The notes beneath the pieces are model-generated. The model saw only the letters and a list, made by a program, of their open reading frames with translations, did not search any database and was not told where the DNA came from. The position numbers were made by a program, and so were the translations under genes. 49,631 nt of DNA from Rugosibacter sp. (GTDB lineage: Bacteria; Pseudomonadota; Gammaproteobacteria; Burkholderiales; Rhodocyclaceae): the NCBI GenBank assembly GCA_030645365.1, contig JAUSMB010000074.1:1-49631 (forward strand), written 5' to 3'. Positions 9,285 through 18,397 of the stretch are shown here, in pieces; the stretch's first letter is position 1, and each line of letters opens with the position of its first letter.

Positions 9285-10472
9285 GAGCACCGCAGAAAAA
9301 CCAATACCCACCAGCATAATCAGCAAGCTAGCAGCCAGGATGATGGGAGGTATGCCGATTTTCTCCACCACGCGTGATGCGGTATAAATACCGACAGACT
9401 GCCCCACAAAGAAGATCGAGACAGTGAGTGATATTGCCAAGCCGCGCGCTGTCTCGGTGATGGCCGTAGCGCGCGTCAGAATCGTGCTGTGCAGCAGATA
9501 CATGCCAAACCCGGCACCCGCCATTACGGGGATAGCAAGAAACCAAGCGGGTACAAGATAAAGAAGTATTAGGCTAATCGCGACTGAGCCGCTGCCCAGC
9601 AAGACGAGATTACCGACTGAAAAATGACTGATGAGGCGTCTGGCAGCGGATGAATAAACCAGCCCTCCAGCGCCATAAGCTATGAGCGCCAAACTCGCTT
9701 TGGTCATGCTGATGTCAAACTGCGTATGTAAATACAAAGGAAGAAATGCCAGTACTGAAAATACCGCCATTCCCTCAAAACAAATGGCTGCAAAAACGGG
9801 CCATGCTTTGGGCGATTGCACTACGGCAAGCAGGTCGCGTGCAACGGAAAAAAATGGATTGCCAGGTGGTGCAGGGGGGCGAGGGGAGGCAGTGGTGCTA
9901 ATGATCTTCGCTTGCCGCAGCAATAATCCGCCAAATGTAAGATAGATGAGTGCTAACGCAGCAAAGGCCCAGCGCCAACCCAAGGTGTCGACGAAGAGCC
10001 CGCCCATGACTTGCCCTGCAACCATTCCCATGATTTGCCCACTGATAAATCGGGCGAGCATCGGCTGGCGTTGGCTTAACGGCACCCGATCAGAAATCCA
10101 TGCGACACCCACAGCGATGATGCCTGCTGAAAAAGCACCCGTCAGGGCACGCGATGCAACCAGCCAGCCGTAAGAGGGGGAAAGCCCGCAGGCAATTGAG
10201 CCCAGGGTACATGCCAGGGTGGAATAGGCGATGAGATGATAGCGATCGACGCGGTCGCCCAAGGGGCCAAACACTAGCTGAAAAACACCATAGGCAACGA
10301 CGAATGCGGTGATCACGCGTGCTGCACTACTAATGCTGACATCAAAACTCGAGGCGAGTATCGGCAAAAAAGGGTCGCAGACGCGAAATGATGCGGCGCT
10401 GGCGAACGCAGCGCCGGCCAGTATCAGTACGGCGCGGTTGAGATCGATATCAGTCCTAGCGGGGGGAGACAT
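9258..10472 (-). CDS. MFS transporter, drug/arabinose-efflux type
   Basis: The 404-residue protein has about twelve hydrophobic segments in the usual 6+6 arrangement. It has the MFS motif-A-like loop FGPLGDRVDRYHLI after helix 2, at about residues 68-81, and GRALTGAF-like helix 4 sequence (SRALTGAFSAGIIAVG). A cytoplasmic linker around residue 200 separates the halves. It is predicted to export or import a small molecule by proton antiport in the inner membrane. The substrate is unknown; the closest general resemblance is to the YdhP/AraJ-type efflux group. It is probably co-transcribed with the ABM-domain gene whose stop codon lies 18 bp upstream. Confidence 0.88.
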   Translation of the reverse strand: MSPPARTDIDLNRAVLILAGAAFASAASFRVCDPFLPILASSFDVSISSAARVITAFVVAYGVFQLVFGPLGDRVDRYHLIAYSTLACTLGSIACGLSPSYGWLVASRALTGAFSAGIIAVGVAWISDRVPLSQRQPMLARFISGQIMGMVAGQVMGGLFVDTLGWRWAFAALALIYLTFGGLLLRQAKIISTTASPRPPAPPGNPFFSVARDLLAVVQSPKAWPVFAAICFEGMAVFSVLAFLPLYLHTQFDISMTKASLALIAYGAGGLVYSSAARRLISHFSVGNLVLLGSGSVAISLILLYLVPAWFLAIPVMAGAGFGMYLLHSTILTRATAITETARGLAISLTVSIFFVGQSVGIYTASRVVEKIGIPPIILAASLLIMLVGIGFSAVLKKRQATAA

Positions 10473-10490
10473 AAAAATACCAGAGTTAAT

Positions 10491-11060
10491 TTAGTGTTTC
10501 GTCTTGTTCTGGGATAAAAGCAGCGGGCGAAATAATCGCGTCAGCCCAGGCATGACCAACCATGTCATGAGAATGATCATCAATGCGGAAAATGCCGCGA
10601 TTTGTAATAGTGGATGCCAGGCCGAAATCAATGGTGCAATGGTGACTTGCAAAAGTACAACCGTGGGGAAAATTCCTATCCATGAAATGAACGCCATTTT
10701 AAGTCGCGATGGTGTTTTCACTCCAGGAATCGCTGCGGGCGAAAACCACGCCTCAAAGCCTGAAAGTAGACGGTACTCTGGGTCGCCTTCTGCGACATCC
10801 CCCAGGCGCTGGAGCCATTGGGCATGAGCTGCAGAGGCATCCCAAACGTTGAGGTCTTTCTGGCTAGCCCAGCGAAAAATGAATTGATATTCGCCTTGAG
10901 CAGTTTCAGGTGGAATGATTTCAGCACCTAAAAAACCTTTGTAGTTTCGCATCTCAGCGCCCATGCCACGCACGAGTTCTTCAAAGGCTGGACCACGGTT
11001 GGGTTTTGCACGGCGATAAACAATCCGCCGAACAGGTTGAGATTCCGAATTATTGTCCAT
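10491..11060 (-). CDS. ABM-domain (antibiotic biosynthesis monooxygenase-like) membrane protein
   Basis: The 189-residue protein starts with a ferredoxin-like ABM domain at about residues 10-110 (RRIVYRRAKPNRGPAFEELV, then QFIFRWASQKDLNVWDASAAH). Two C-terminal hydrophobic segments follow, near FISWIGIFPTVVLLQVTI and LLQIAAFSALMIILMTWLVM. Membrane-tethered ABM proteins of this layout are widespread, but their reaction is unknown. The name reflects fold similarity only, not evidence of antibiotic synthesis. The gene is upstream of, and probably co-transcribed with, the MFS transporter. Confidence 0.8.
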   Translation of the reverse strand: MDNNSESQPVRRIVYRRAKPNRGPAFEELVRGMGAEMRNYKGFLGAEIIPPETAQGEYQFIFRWASQKDLNVWDASAAHAQWLQRLGDVAEGDPEYRLLSGFEAWFSPAAIPGVKTPSRLKMAFISWIGIFPTVVLLQVTIAPLISAWHPLLQIAAFSALMIILMTWLVMPGLTRLFRPLLLSQNKTKH

Positions 11061-11098
11061 TTTTCAATGATTAAAACTGCTGAAGTGGTTTAGAAATG

Positions 11099-11125
11099 AA
11101 AACGGGAGCCGTAGCCCCCGTTTTT
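11099..11125 (-). terminator. Terminator downstream of the parvulin gene
   Basis: AAAACGGG (11099-11106) pairs with CCCGTTTT (11117-11124) around a loop of about 10 bases. On the minus strand the hairpin is followed by TTTTC and lies just past the stop of the PpiC-type gene, separating it from the ABM gene. Confidence 0.85.
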
Positions 11126-11142
11126 CAGCTTAACTGAATGAG

Positions 11143-11958
11143 TTACTCAATTTTTGCCTTGGCGCGCAGTTCATCCATAAGTTTCTGAACCATGCCTTGT
11201 TGCATTTGCTGAGCAATTTGACCCTTGGCTTCTTCGAACGGAGGAATCTTGGTATCACGCGCATCGTCAAGCTGGATAACGTGCCAGCCAAAATCGCTCT
11301 TCACTGGGGCTGCGGTGAATTTACCCTTTTCGAGTTTGGTCATCGCATCAGAGAATGGCTTAACGAAGGCTGCCGGACTGGCCCAACCCAGATCACCGCC
11401 ACGCTCTTTGGAGCCAGGATCTTTGGATTGTTTGGCGAGATCATCAAACTTTTCGCCTTTTTTCAGTTTCTCGATAATCGCTTTAGCATCTTCTTCTTTA
11501 TCTACCAGAATGTGGCGCGCTTTGTATTCTTTGTTACCAAGGCGTGTTTTTAGTTCTTCATATTCTTTTTTGATCTGCGCATCGCTCACCGGGTTACGTT
11601 TGACGTAATCTTTTAGATAAGCACCAATCAAAACGCCTTGGCGTGCCATATCCATTTGTGCTTGTACTTCTGAATTCTTATCCAAACCTTTTTTGGTGGC
11701 TTCTTGTGCTAACAGTTCGCGACGAATAAGTTCCTCTTTAACTGCGGCGCGTAGTTCTGGCGAGTCAGGCTGGCCTTGTGCAACCTGGGCTGAAATCAGC
11801 ATGTCAGCGCGGCTCTTGGACACTGATTGGCCATTCACTGTAACGAAAGCAGATGCTGATTTTGCACCAGCCTCTTTAGGGGCGGCATAAACAGTAGCGC
11901 TACCTGCCATGGAAGTTGCTAGGGCAATCAGAAGGGCATTACGGAGCGTGTGATTCAT
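11143..11958 (-). CDS. Periplasmic peptidyl-prolyl cis-trans isomerase, parvulin (PpiC/SurA-like)
   Basis: The 271-residue protein has a signal peptide (MNHTLRNALLIALATSMAGS, cleavage probably after VYA). An N-terminal SurA-like chaperone region spans about residues 35-130. The parvulin domain spans about 145-240, with KARHILVDKEEDAKAII, DPGSKERGGDLGWASP and a FGWHVIQLDD end. It is likely to assist folding of outer-membrane or periplasmic proteins. It follows bolA on the same strand with an 88-bp gap and ends at a strong terminator, so it closes the msrB-yciB-yciI-bolA group. Confidence 0.92.
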   Translation of the reverse strand: MNHTLRNALLIALATSMAGSATVYAAPKEAGAKSASAFVTVNGQSVSKSRADMLISAQVAQGQPDSPELRAAVKEELIRRELLAQEATKKGLDKNSEVQAQMDMARQGVLIGAYLKDYVKRNPVSDAQIKKEYEELKTRLGNKEYKARHILVDKEEDAKAIIEKLKKGEKFDDLAKQSKDPGSKERGGDLGWASPAAFVKPFSDAMTKLEKGKFTAAPVKSDFGWHVIQLDDARDTKIPPFEEAKGQIAQQMQQGMVQKLMDELRAKAKIE

Positions 11959-12046
11959 CGTAGTTCCTGAGTTAATTAAATGGTTGTTTCAATGGAGAGT
12001 GCATGGAAATGCGTTATCCGTTATCTTTAGTATTTGTCAGCATGGG

Positions 12047-12328
12047 TCAGGATGACTCAGGGGTCAGCGCATTAATGCTCAATGCGTGAATTTCCCGCTT
12101 CATCAGGGATCCAAGCGCATCATACACCAAGCGGTGTTTTTGCATGGTGCTACAGTTGATGAATCGAGGGGACACAATGGTCAATCGATAGTGACCACCA
12201 CCGTTGCGTGCACCGGCGTGCCCGGCGTGTAGTGCTGAATCGTCGATGACTTCCAATTCAATTGGCTCTAAAGTCGCAAGCCGTTCGCGCATCAGGTTTA
12301 CAACGCTTAGGGTGCTTGTCGTGCTCAT
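12047..12328 (-). CDS. bolA: BolA family protein
   Basis: The 93-residue protein shows the BolA class II KH-like fold: a LEVIDDSALHAGH stretch, HYRLTIVSPRF, and the conserved helix QKHRLVYDALGSLM followed by IHALSINALTP. BolA proteins pair with monothiol glutaredoxins in iron-sulfur cluster trafficking and influence envelope and stress responses. The open frame extends further upstream, but the ATG at 12328 is chosen because it overlaps the yciI stop as ATGA and gives the normal family length. Confidence 0.92.
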   Translation of the reverse strand: MSTTSTLSVVNLMRERLATLEPIELEVIDDSALHAGHAGARNGGGHYRLTIVSPRFINCSTMQKHRLVYDALGSLMKREIHALSINALTPESS

Positions 12329-12633
12329 GGCTGAGGTATGACTTGACGGAAAGGTTTGACAATTACTTTCTCGAATACTCCGGCAATAAGAAAGGGGTCG
12401 GTGTCTGACCATTCTTGTGCTGCTGCAAGTGAGGCAAACTCGGCCACAATCAGGCTGCCGGAAAAGCCGGCGATTTGGCGGTCAGGGCTGTCTTTCGCAA
12501 GGCAAGGGCCAGCCAAAACGATTTTTCCGCCAGCTGCTGTAATTTTATCCAGATGAGCCATGTGTGGTGCATGCGCTGCGCGACGAGGTTCTTCGCTGTT
12601 GGGCGCATCGTAAGCCATGATGGCATAAAGCAT
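12325..12633 (-). CDS. yciI: YciI family protein
   Basis: The 102-residue protein has the YCII fold: MLYAIMAYD, the conserved APHMAHLDKITAAGGKIVLAG segment with the putative catalytic His, then a Ser/Asp region and the DPFLIAGVFEKVIVKPF end. YciI proteins resemble dimeric ferredoxin-like enzymes, and their substrate is unknown. The start overlaps the yciB stop by one base (TAATG) and the stop overlaps the bolA start (ATGA), showing translational coupling. yciB-yciI-bolA is a known gene order in proteobacteria. Confidence 0.93.
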   Translation of the reverse strand: MLYAIMAYDAPNSEEPRRAAHAPHMAHLDKITAAGGKIVLAGPCLAKDSPDRQIAGFSGSLIVAEFASLAAAQEWSDTDPFLIAGVFEKVIVKPFRQVIPQP

Positions 12634-13256
12634 TATGAGTTCTCCTGAGGCATATATTTGGCTAATAGCAGCCCTTGGCCGATGATAAACAGAAACATCA
12701 ATCCCATGCCGCCAAAAAGTTTGAAGTTAACCCAGATGGCGGTGCTGAAGTTGAATGCGACATAAAGATTGAGCACACCCATGGCAGTAAAGAAGGCTGC
12801 CCAGGCATAGTTGAGCCTTGCCCACAGAAAAGTCGGCAGTTGCATTTGTTTTTCAAGCATGGTGTATATCAAATTGCGACCTAAAAATTGAGATGAACCT
12901 AGTAACGTAGCGGCGAATATCCAATAGAGAATGGTTGGCTTCCATTTAATGAAGGTTTCATCGTGGAAGATGAGTGTCGCAGAGCCAAAAACAGTCACTA
13001 GCACTAGGCTGACCCAGAGCATGGTGTCAACTTTGCGGTGGCGGAACCAGACCCAGGCGATTTGCAGTACGGTGGCTAGAATTACAACCATAGTGGACAG
13101 CAATATGGGTGCTTGCTTGTCAGTTATCAAGGCATCTGATCCGAGGAGGCCGAATATCTGGCTGACTAGATCAGCCGCCGCCTGCGGTTGATTTTCGGCA
13201 ATCTTGAAAGAGGCGAAAAAAAGAATGACAGGAAAGAGGTCAAAAAGAAATTTCAT
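12633..13256 (-). CDS. yciB: Inner membrane-spanning protein YciB (intracellular septation protein A)
   Basis: The 207-residue protein has about five to six membrane helices and family phrases such as [18 protein letters not shown] at the start, [19 protein letters not shown] in the middle and [19 protein letters not shown] near the end. YciB (IspZ) is an inner-membrane protein linked to cell-envelope synthesis and septation. The N-terminal part contains an extra stretch of about 20 residues ([20 protein letters not shown]), as seen in betaproteobacterial members. It starts 9 bp after msrB and is coupled to yciI. Confidence 0.95.
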   Translation of the reverse strand: MKFLFDLFPVILFFASFKIAENQPQAAADLVSQIFGLLGSDALITDKQAPILLSTMVVILATVLQIAWVWFRHRKVDTMLWVSLVLVTVFGSATLIFHDETFIKWKPTILYWIFAATLLGSSQFLGRNLIYTMLEKQMQLPTFLWARLNYAWAAFFTAMGVLNLYVAFNFSTAIWVNFKLFGGMGLMFLFIIGQGLLLAKYMPQENS

Positions 13257-13265
13257 GGCAAAGGC

Positions 13266-13670
13266 TTATTTGGTTTTGGTGAGATCAACCGAGGCCGAGT
13301 TAATGCAGTAGCGTAATCCGGTAGGTGCCGGACCATCCGGAAACACGTGGCCCAGATGTGAGCCACAGCGGCTGCAAGTGACTTCTGTTCGATGTATGTT
13401 ATTTGTATTGTCATCTATTTCTGTAACAGCCTCGGCCTCTAGCGGTGCTGTAAAGCTTGGCCACCCGCAGCCTGAATCAAACTTGGATGTTGAATTAAAT
13501 AAAGGTTCCCCGCAACCAATGCAGCGGTAGATGCCGGGCTCTTTGCTATCCCAGTATTCGCCGGTAAAAGCACGCTCTGTTCCCTTTTCTCGGGCAACGT
13601 GATACTGCATGGGCGTCAGCTGTTCGCGCCATTCGACTTCGGTTTTGATGATTTTTTGTTTATTACTCAT
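13266..13670 (-). CDS. msrB: Peptide-methionine (R)-S-oxide reductase
   Basis: The 134-residue single-domain enzyme reduces methionine-R-sulfoxide in proteins. Two zinc-binding CxxC pairs are visible (CIGCGEPLF and [13 protein letters not shown]). The catalytic cysteine lies in [12 protein letters not shown] near the C-terminus. GCGWPSF and [10 protein letters not shown] are family signatures. The start at ATG 13670 has a GAGG-type site just upstream on the minus strand (ATCCTCTTAT in + orientation). It is the first gene of the minus-strand group and is divergent from the dadA-like gene. Confidence 0.97.
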   Translation of the reverse strand: MSNKQKIIKTEVEWREQLTPMQYHVAREKGTERAFTGEYWDSKEPGIYRCIGCGEPLFNSTSKFDSGCGWPSFTAPLEAEAVTEIDDNTNNIHRTEVTCSRCGSHLGHVFPDGPAPTGLRYCINSASVDLTKTK

Positions 13671-13785
13671 AAGAGGATATGTGGGAATAGTGAGAATCGC
13701 ATCTCACCGTGGTGGGTCCTGACTATAATCGACTAAAGGTTGTTTGAAAAGCGCTCGATAATGCAAATGATTTTAGGATAATGTG

Positions 13786-15054
13786 ATGCGAAGCATAACG
13801 GTCTTGGGCGCTGGTGTCGTGGGGGTAACTTCAGCTTGGTATCTTGCCGCTGAAGGTTATGATGTGACCGTCATTGATCGGCAAATGGCCCCAGCAAGGG
13901 AAACGAGCTTTGCCAATGGCGGTCAGATTTCCGTAAGTCATGCCGAGCCATGGGCAAACCCTGCGGCATTTTGGCGCATCCTGAAATGGATCGGTCGAGA
14001 GGATGCTCCTTTGTTGTGGCGGTTACGTGCTGATTTTGACCAGTGGCTCTGGGGTGCGAAATTTCTGCGCGAGTGCACAGCAGCAAGGACACGATCGAAT
14101 ATCCAATCGATTGTACAGCTGGGGTTAATCAGCCGGCGCGAGCTGGGTACGCTGCGCGAAGCGCTGGCGCTGGATTACGATCAGATCACGCGTGGCATTT
14201 TGCATATTTATACGGATCAAGGCGAATTTGATCATGCATTGCAGCAGGCAGAATTAATGCGTGAGTTCGGCTGTGATCGAGTGCCCAAAACGCAGACTGA
14301 GTGCGCGTTGATTGAACCAGCAATCAAGCAATCAACTGTGCCGATTATTGGTGGCACGTATACCGCAGCGGATGAATCAGGCGATGCGCAAAAATTTACC
14401 CAGCTTTTGGCGCAGCAAGCTGTCGCACGCGGCGTTCGTTTTCGCTTTGGTGAAACCGTAACCGCCTTGCAGCGTAGCGGCGAATGCGTTACCGGCGTCA
14501 CTCTGGCCACAGGCGAGCGCGTTGCAGCGGATGTCATTGTATTGGCGTTAGGCAGCTATTCGCCCCTGCTGCTGCGGCCTTTGGGGGTTCGTCTGCCGAT
14601 TTATCCAGGAAAGGGATATTCGGCTACTTTTGGCTTGCCTGAAGACGCAGCGTCCAGCGAAGTGCCTACCGTCAGTTTGACGGATGATGGGGCAAAAATC
14701 GTATTTTCCCGTTTAGGGAAACGTTTGCGGGTTGCCGGAACAGCAGAATTTACAGGGTATGATTTGACGCTTAACTCAGCGCGTTGTGATGCAATGGTAA
14801 AACGTGCGCGCAGATTGTTTCCAGCGTTATCAAATGTCGAAGACATTGAATATTGGGCAGGTTTACGCCCAGTTATGCCAAGCAATGTGCCGCTGATCAG
14901 TGAGATGCGTAGCGCCGGACTGGCCGGATTATGGCTCAACACAGGGCATGGCACGCTGGGCTGGACATTGGCTTGCGGATCAGCGCGGTTATTGTCTGAC
15001 TTGATTGTGGGGCGCGAGCCAGAGGTTAATGCGGAACCATATCGTTTTAAATAA
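13786..15054 (+). CDS. dadA: D-amino acid dehydrogenase (small subunit type)
   Basis: This 422-residue flavoprotein has an N-terminal FAD-binding GAGVVGVTSAWYLA motif, ETSFANGGQIS characteristic of DadA, a middle GGTYTAADESGDAQKF and the C-terminal LWLNTGHGTLGWTLACG flavin-contact motif. DadA oxidises D-alanine and other D-amino acids to keto acids and passes electrons to the respiratory chain. ATG 13786 is preferred over the adjacent GTG 13783 because of the spacing to TAGGA at 13773-13777. No alanine racemase is beside it. A repeat copy follows 38 bp after the stop. Confidence 0.92.
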   Translation: MRSITVLGAGVVGVTSAWYLAAEGYDVTVIDRQMAPARETSFANGGQISVSHAEPWANPAAFWRILKWIGREDAPLLWRLRADFDQWLWGAKFLRECTAARTRSNIQSIVQLGLISRRELGTLREALALDYDQITRGILHIYTDQGEFDHALQQAELMREFGCDRVPKTQTECALIEPAIKQSTVPIIGGTYTAADESGDAQKFTQLLAQQAVARGVRFRFGETVTALQRSGECVTGVTLATGERVAADVIVLALGSYSPLLLRPLGVRLPIYPGKGYSATFGLPEDAASSEVPTVSLTDDGAKIVFSRLGKRLRVAGTAEFTGYDLTLNSARCDAMVKRARRLFPALSNVEDIEYWAGLRPVMPSNVPLISEMRSAGLAGLWLNTGHGTLGWTLACGSARLLSDLIVGREPEVNAEPYRFK

Positions 15055-15092
15055 AGCGTTGAACGGGGCACACATGATCAACGCGCACTACT

Positions 15093-15120
15093 CGAAAAGT
15101 CGGTGCTGGTGATACGGCGA
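15093..15120 (+). repeat. Dispersed 28-bp repeat, copy 5 (intergenic)
   Basis: 27 of 28 bases match the recO copy. It lies between the convergent dadA and DUF2863 genes and is one of the two clearly intergenic copies. It does not form an obvious hairpin. Confidence 0.9.
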
Positions 15121-15140
15121 GAAACTTTAAATTCGCCAGG

Positions 15141-16313
15141 CTAATGCAGGTGACGTTGCGTATTTTCAGCTTGTTCTTCAGGTAGTTCGGCATGGGTCGG
15201 CTCGCCTTCAGGACTTGGATACAAAGGGGTGCCGCAGTCATCGCAATATTCAATGGGAAACCGTTGGCTTAGCTGGATCACCTCGGTAATACCTGCTTCT
15301 TGCAGCACAGTCTCGATCTCTGCAGATAATTCGCTGGTGTTATCTTCATTTTCCAAGAGCGGCCAGACAACGCCATGCACTACCGTTTGATCTTGGCGCA
15401 GCGCTAAACCGATGCGATATTCTTCAGTTTGATCTTCATGAAACCGTGCAATGACAGCAACAAGGTCTGAGGGCAGAATATTAAGCACAGTTTGCAAAAA
15501 TGCGACGGCTGAGCGCAGCGACCACGGACGGGAGGCACGATCGGCGTCGAGCACGGCAGCATGGTAAGCGCCCACGGGTTGCAGTTCTAGCGCACAAGCC
15601 GGCAAGAGTGGGCGGATGAGGTCACTGCCTTGCAGAATCCACTTGCGTGTGGATTCTGCGTGGTTTCCGCCTTCCTCTTGCCAACGAAACATGGCTGCAC
15701 CCTGAGGGGCCGCAATAGCGCCAATGAGATAGCGGCTGTCAGATAAAAAACTCATGGTTTCGGCCATTTTTTTCGGGTCGATTTTCACATCGCGGTCATG
15801 CTTGGCGGCTTGCGCGACTTTATCCATTAACTGGGCTGTGTCTATGTAAGTTTGCGGTATCTGATCAGGGCTGTAGAGTCTGTCGCAAAGGCTCAGTTTT
15901 GTTCCGGACGCCAGTACATTGGCTTGCAGATGTGCGCGGATAGTATCAAGTTGCGCTGGGGGAATGGCGCCAGCAGGAATTGGAAAGCGTGACCATGACA
16001 AAATCGGAATGGCAATCATGAGCGCATCCAGGCCATCCGGAGTTTCGGCGTATCGTGTTTCAGCGCAGGCCTCGATCCTGCTGACTAAGGCCCCATAAGC
16101 GGGGGAAGTCTCGCGATACAAAGGATCCAGTGCCGCCATCAAGGTTTCTTCCGCCCCGCTGGCAATCAAATGCACAACGAGCGCGGTCAGCTGTTTTTCC
16201 CAGAAATCATCTTCAATCTGGCTCGATGATTCACTCAGGCTGGTGGCCAGTTGAACCAGGCGCAGCATCTCAGGTGTTTGTTTAATGCGGCGCGGAGGGC
16301 GATTGCGTTTCAT
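15141..16313 (-). CDS. DUF2863 family protein
   Basis: The 390-residue soluble protein begins with a basic segment (MKRNRPPRRIKQTPEMLRLV) followed by SSSQIEDDFWEKQL. It resembles the betaproteobacterium-specific DUF2863 family, but the assignment is from memory of the family's appearance and not from a search. A possible CxxC lies near the C-terminus (EYCDDCGTPLYPS). No signal peptide or membrane segment is visible. The function is unknown. It stands alone, convergent with dadA. Confidence 0.75.
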   Translation of the reverse strand: MKRNRPPRRIKQTPEMLRLVQLATSLSESSSQIEDDFWEKQLTALVVHLIASGAEETLMAALDPLYRETSPAYGALVSRIEACAETRYAETPDGLDALMIAIPILSWSRFPIPAGAIPPAQLDTIRAHLQANVLASGTKLSLCDRLYSPDQIPQTYIDTAQLMDKVAQAAKHDRDVKIDPKKMAETMSFLSDSRYLIGAIAAPQGAAMFRWQEEGGNHAESTRKWILQGSDLIRPLLPACALELQPVGAYHAAVLDADRASRPWSLRSAVAFLQTVLNILPSDLVAVIARFHEDQTEEYRIGLALRQDQTVVHGVVWPLLENEDNTSELSAEIETVLQEAGITEVIQLSQRFPIEYCDDCGTPLYPSPEGEPTHAELPEEQAENTQRHLH

Positions 16314-16438
16314 GCGAAAAGCGGGCTGGACACCCGTTACGAAGCAGAGCTAAGGACTGTTGATTCTAGCAGTGCTTTGCGTCGTGGGCGGCTATAGTTT
16401 GCTGTGTTTGGCTCGCAATCTAAAGGCTTGAGATGGCT

Positions 16439-17161
16439 CTAAATGGCTAAATGAGTCGCCAAGAAAAGAAATACCGTAGGCCGTTTATCAATGGGCGGGC
16501 TAACTTGTTTTTTCCACTCGTTGATGGAGCGTGTCGTAATGTACTCCTGCTCCAGCGTGAGATCCGTTGCCAGACACAGCAGTGTTTGCGGGCGCGCATT
16601 GGCTATTAATGCATTAAACAGAGCGAGATTCCGATACGGTGTTTCAATGAAAATCTGCGTCTGTTGCAGGCGTACAGATTCTTTTTCAAGATCAATAATT
16701 CGTTGACTGCGTTCTGGCTCCTTGGCGGGAAGATAGCCATGAAAAGCGAATCGCTGCCCGTTCATCCCCGACGCCATGAGGGCGAGCAAAATGGATGAAG
16801 GGCCAACCAGCGGTTTGACACACAGGCCTAGCGCATGTGCCCGCCGAACCAGCAATGCGCCGGGGTCAGCGACCGCCGGACAGCCCGCTTCCGACATTAA
16901 ACCGATGTCATGCCCTGCATAAAGTGGCGCTAAAAGCCGATCAATGTCGGCAGGACCTGGTTTGTCGGGTAATTGCTCAATGGTCAACTCGCGCAGGGGG
17001 GCAGGGTGTTCCATGCGCTTTAACTCTGCACGCGCAGATTTTGCATTTTCGGCAACGAAGTGCGTTAGCCGACAGGCTGCTTCGCGGGTGGCTGGCGGCA
17101 AGCAATATTGCCAGGGCGTATCGCCCAGTGCGACTGGTAATAACCAAAGGTATCCGGCCAT
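16439..17161 (-). CDS. SAM-dependent methyltransferase of the tetrapyrrole methylase / RsmI-like family
   Basis: The 240-residue protein resembles RsmI, the 16S rRNA ribose 2'-O-methyltransferase, in its core: ADIDRLLAPLYAGHDIGLMSEAGCPAVADPGALLV and VKPLVGPSSILLALMASG. The N-terminus (MAGYLWLLPVALGDTPWQYC) and the FHGYLPAKEPERSQRI segment fit a shorter paralogue found next to maf in many betaproteobacteria. The target is not known. RsmI itself is longer, near 280 residues. Its start lies 12 bp beyond the maf stop, so it is co-transcribed with maf. Confidence 0.85.
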   Translation of the reverse strand: MAGYLWLLPVALGDTPWQYCLPPATREAACRLTHFVAENAKSARAELKRMEHPAPLRELTIEQLPDKPGPADIDRLLAPLYAGHDIGLMSEAGCPAVADPGALLVRRAHALGLCVKPLVGPSSILLALMASGMNGQRFAFHGYLPAKEPERSQRIIDLEKESVRLQQTQIFIETPYRNLALFNALIANARPQTLLCLATDLTLEQEYITTRSINEWKKQVSPPIDKRPTVFLFLATHLAI

Positions 17162-17173
17162 GGCCAGGGCAGC

Positions 17174-17755
17174 CTAAGGTAATCGCACGCCTGCGCTGCG
17201 GAGCATTTCGCACAGGGTAATGAGGGGCAGGCCAATGAGCGCGGTAGGGTCGTCCCCGCGTTGATAGCGGAGTAAAGAGACACCCAATCCTTCCGATTTA
17301 GCGCTTCCCGCGCAATTCAGCGCATCTTCTTTATCGAGATAAGCTTCAATTTCCGCTTCCGTCAAATCGCGAAAACCGACGTATGTCGGGATGCATTGGG
17401 TCTGGGAGCGGCCAGTGATGCTGTTGAGCACGCAAAGCCCGGTGTGAAAAATGATTTCATTTCCACTCATCAAGCGCAACTGTTGTCGGGCATTTTGCCT
17501 TGTTCCTGGTTTACCGAACCGTTGCGCACCGCAAGCGGCTACTTGGTCAGAGCCGATGATCAAGGCATTCGGAAACTGTTGTGCAATGGTCTGTGCCTTG
17601 GCCTGGGCAAGACGCAGTGCTGTAACGGCGGGAAGCTCATTTGGCAAAGCTGATTCATCGATGTCAGGGGCGGCAGTATCGAAGGGTAGCTGCAAACGAC
17701 GCAAAAGTTCGCTACGAAAGGGTGAAGTAGAGGCAAGAATGAGCTGCTGAAGCAT
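17174..17755 (-). CDS. Maf-family nucleoside triphosphate pyrophosphatase
   Basis: Maf proteins hydrolyse non-standard or methylated NTPs to the monophosphates. The 193-residue product has the family start LILASTSPFRSELLRRL, the acidic DIDES motif, IIGSDQVA and the end region GLGVSLLRYQRGDDPTALIGLPLI. The SxxR and SDQ residues support an active enzyme. The first-strand sequence fits the YceF (7-methyl-GTP) subgroup, which also sits beside yceD-rpmF in E. coli. ATG 17755 is chosen instead of the upstream ATG 17794 because the protein then begins directly at the conserved LQQLILAS stretch. Confidence 0.93.
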   Translation of the reverse strand: MLQQLILASTSPFRSELLRRLQLPFDTAAPDIDESALPNELPAVTALRLAQAKAQTIAQQFPNALIIGSDQVAACGAQRFGKPGTRQNARQQLRLMSGNEIIFHTGLCVLNSITGRSQTQCIPTYVGFRDLTEAEIEAYLDKEDALNCAGSAKSEGLGVSLLRYQRGDDPTALIGLPLITLCEMLRSAGVRLP

Positions 17756-17803
17756 GTTTAAGACTTGAAAAACAAAGGCCAGACATGATAACATTCAAAA
17801 CTT

Positions 17804-18379
17804 ATGTCTCACGAGACTTCTTCTTTACAAAAGCCGCCTGCAGAGTCTGTGGAATCCATAGAATCTGCACGGCCTTCAAATGGGGTGTTGACGCAAACCA
17901 TGGTGAATAGCCTTGAATTTGCGCGCAATAGTCGTTTTATTGAGGGTAATGTGCCTTTAAAATGGCTGCCTAATTTGGCAGATCGACTACTCGAACTTGA
18001 CGGTTCATTGGCTGTCAGTTTGGAAGGATGGCAAAGCGAAGAAAAGTTTCTGCTACGGTTGGTGATTGATGGTACGTTGTTGTTGCAGTGTCAGCGTTGT
18101 TTGGCAAGTGTTCGTTTGCCGATGCAGGTCAATAGCGTGTTGCAATTGATCAGCACCGATGAGAGCTGGCCAGATGAGGAGTTGATGGATGATGAGATTG
18201 ATGCCATTGAGGCAAGCGAAGCGCTGGATGTTGTTGGTTTGATAGAAAATGAAGTGTTGCTAGCGCTGCCTCTTGCGCCACGGCATGAGTATTGTGAGTT
18301 GCCTGGGGAAGCCGGGGTAGCTGAAAATGAATACGGTTCAGCATCGTTTTTGGCGCTGGCCGCTTTGAAGAAGCATTGA
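17804..18379 (+). CDS. yceD: YceD family protein (DUF177, 23S rRNA accumulation protein)
   Basis: The 191-residue acidic protein has the conserved LLQCQRCLASVRLPMQ motif with a CxxC at about residues 98-101. A strongly acidic stretch (PDEELMDDEIDAIEASEALD) and DVVGLIENEVLLALPLAPRH follow. YceD is required for normal 23S rRNA accumulation and precedes rpmF in most bacteria, as here with an 18-bp gap. It is divergent from the maf gene, sharing a promoter region of about 48 bp. Confidence 0.93.
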   Translation: MSHETSSLQKPPAESVESIESARPSNGVLTQTMVNSLEFARNSRFIEGNVPLKWLPNLADRLLELDGSLAVSLEGWQSEEKFLLRLVIDGTLLLQCQRCLASVRLPMQVNSVLQLISTDESWPDEELMDDEIDAIEASEALDVVGLIENEVLLALPLAPRHEYCELPGEAGVAENEYGSASFLALAALKKH

Positions 18380-18397
18380 AACAAGGAGCAATAAATA

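Noticed and set aside
10491..11060. Antibiotic biosynthesis gene, from the ABM domain name
   Set aside because: The ABM fold is common in proteins of general or unknown function, and no biosynthetic cluster surrounds it.
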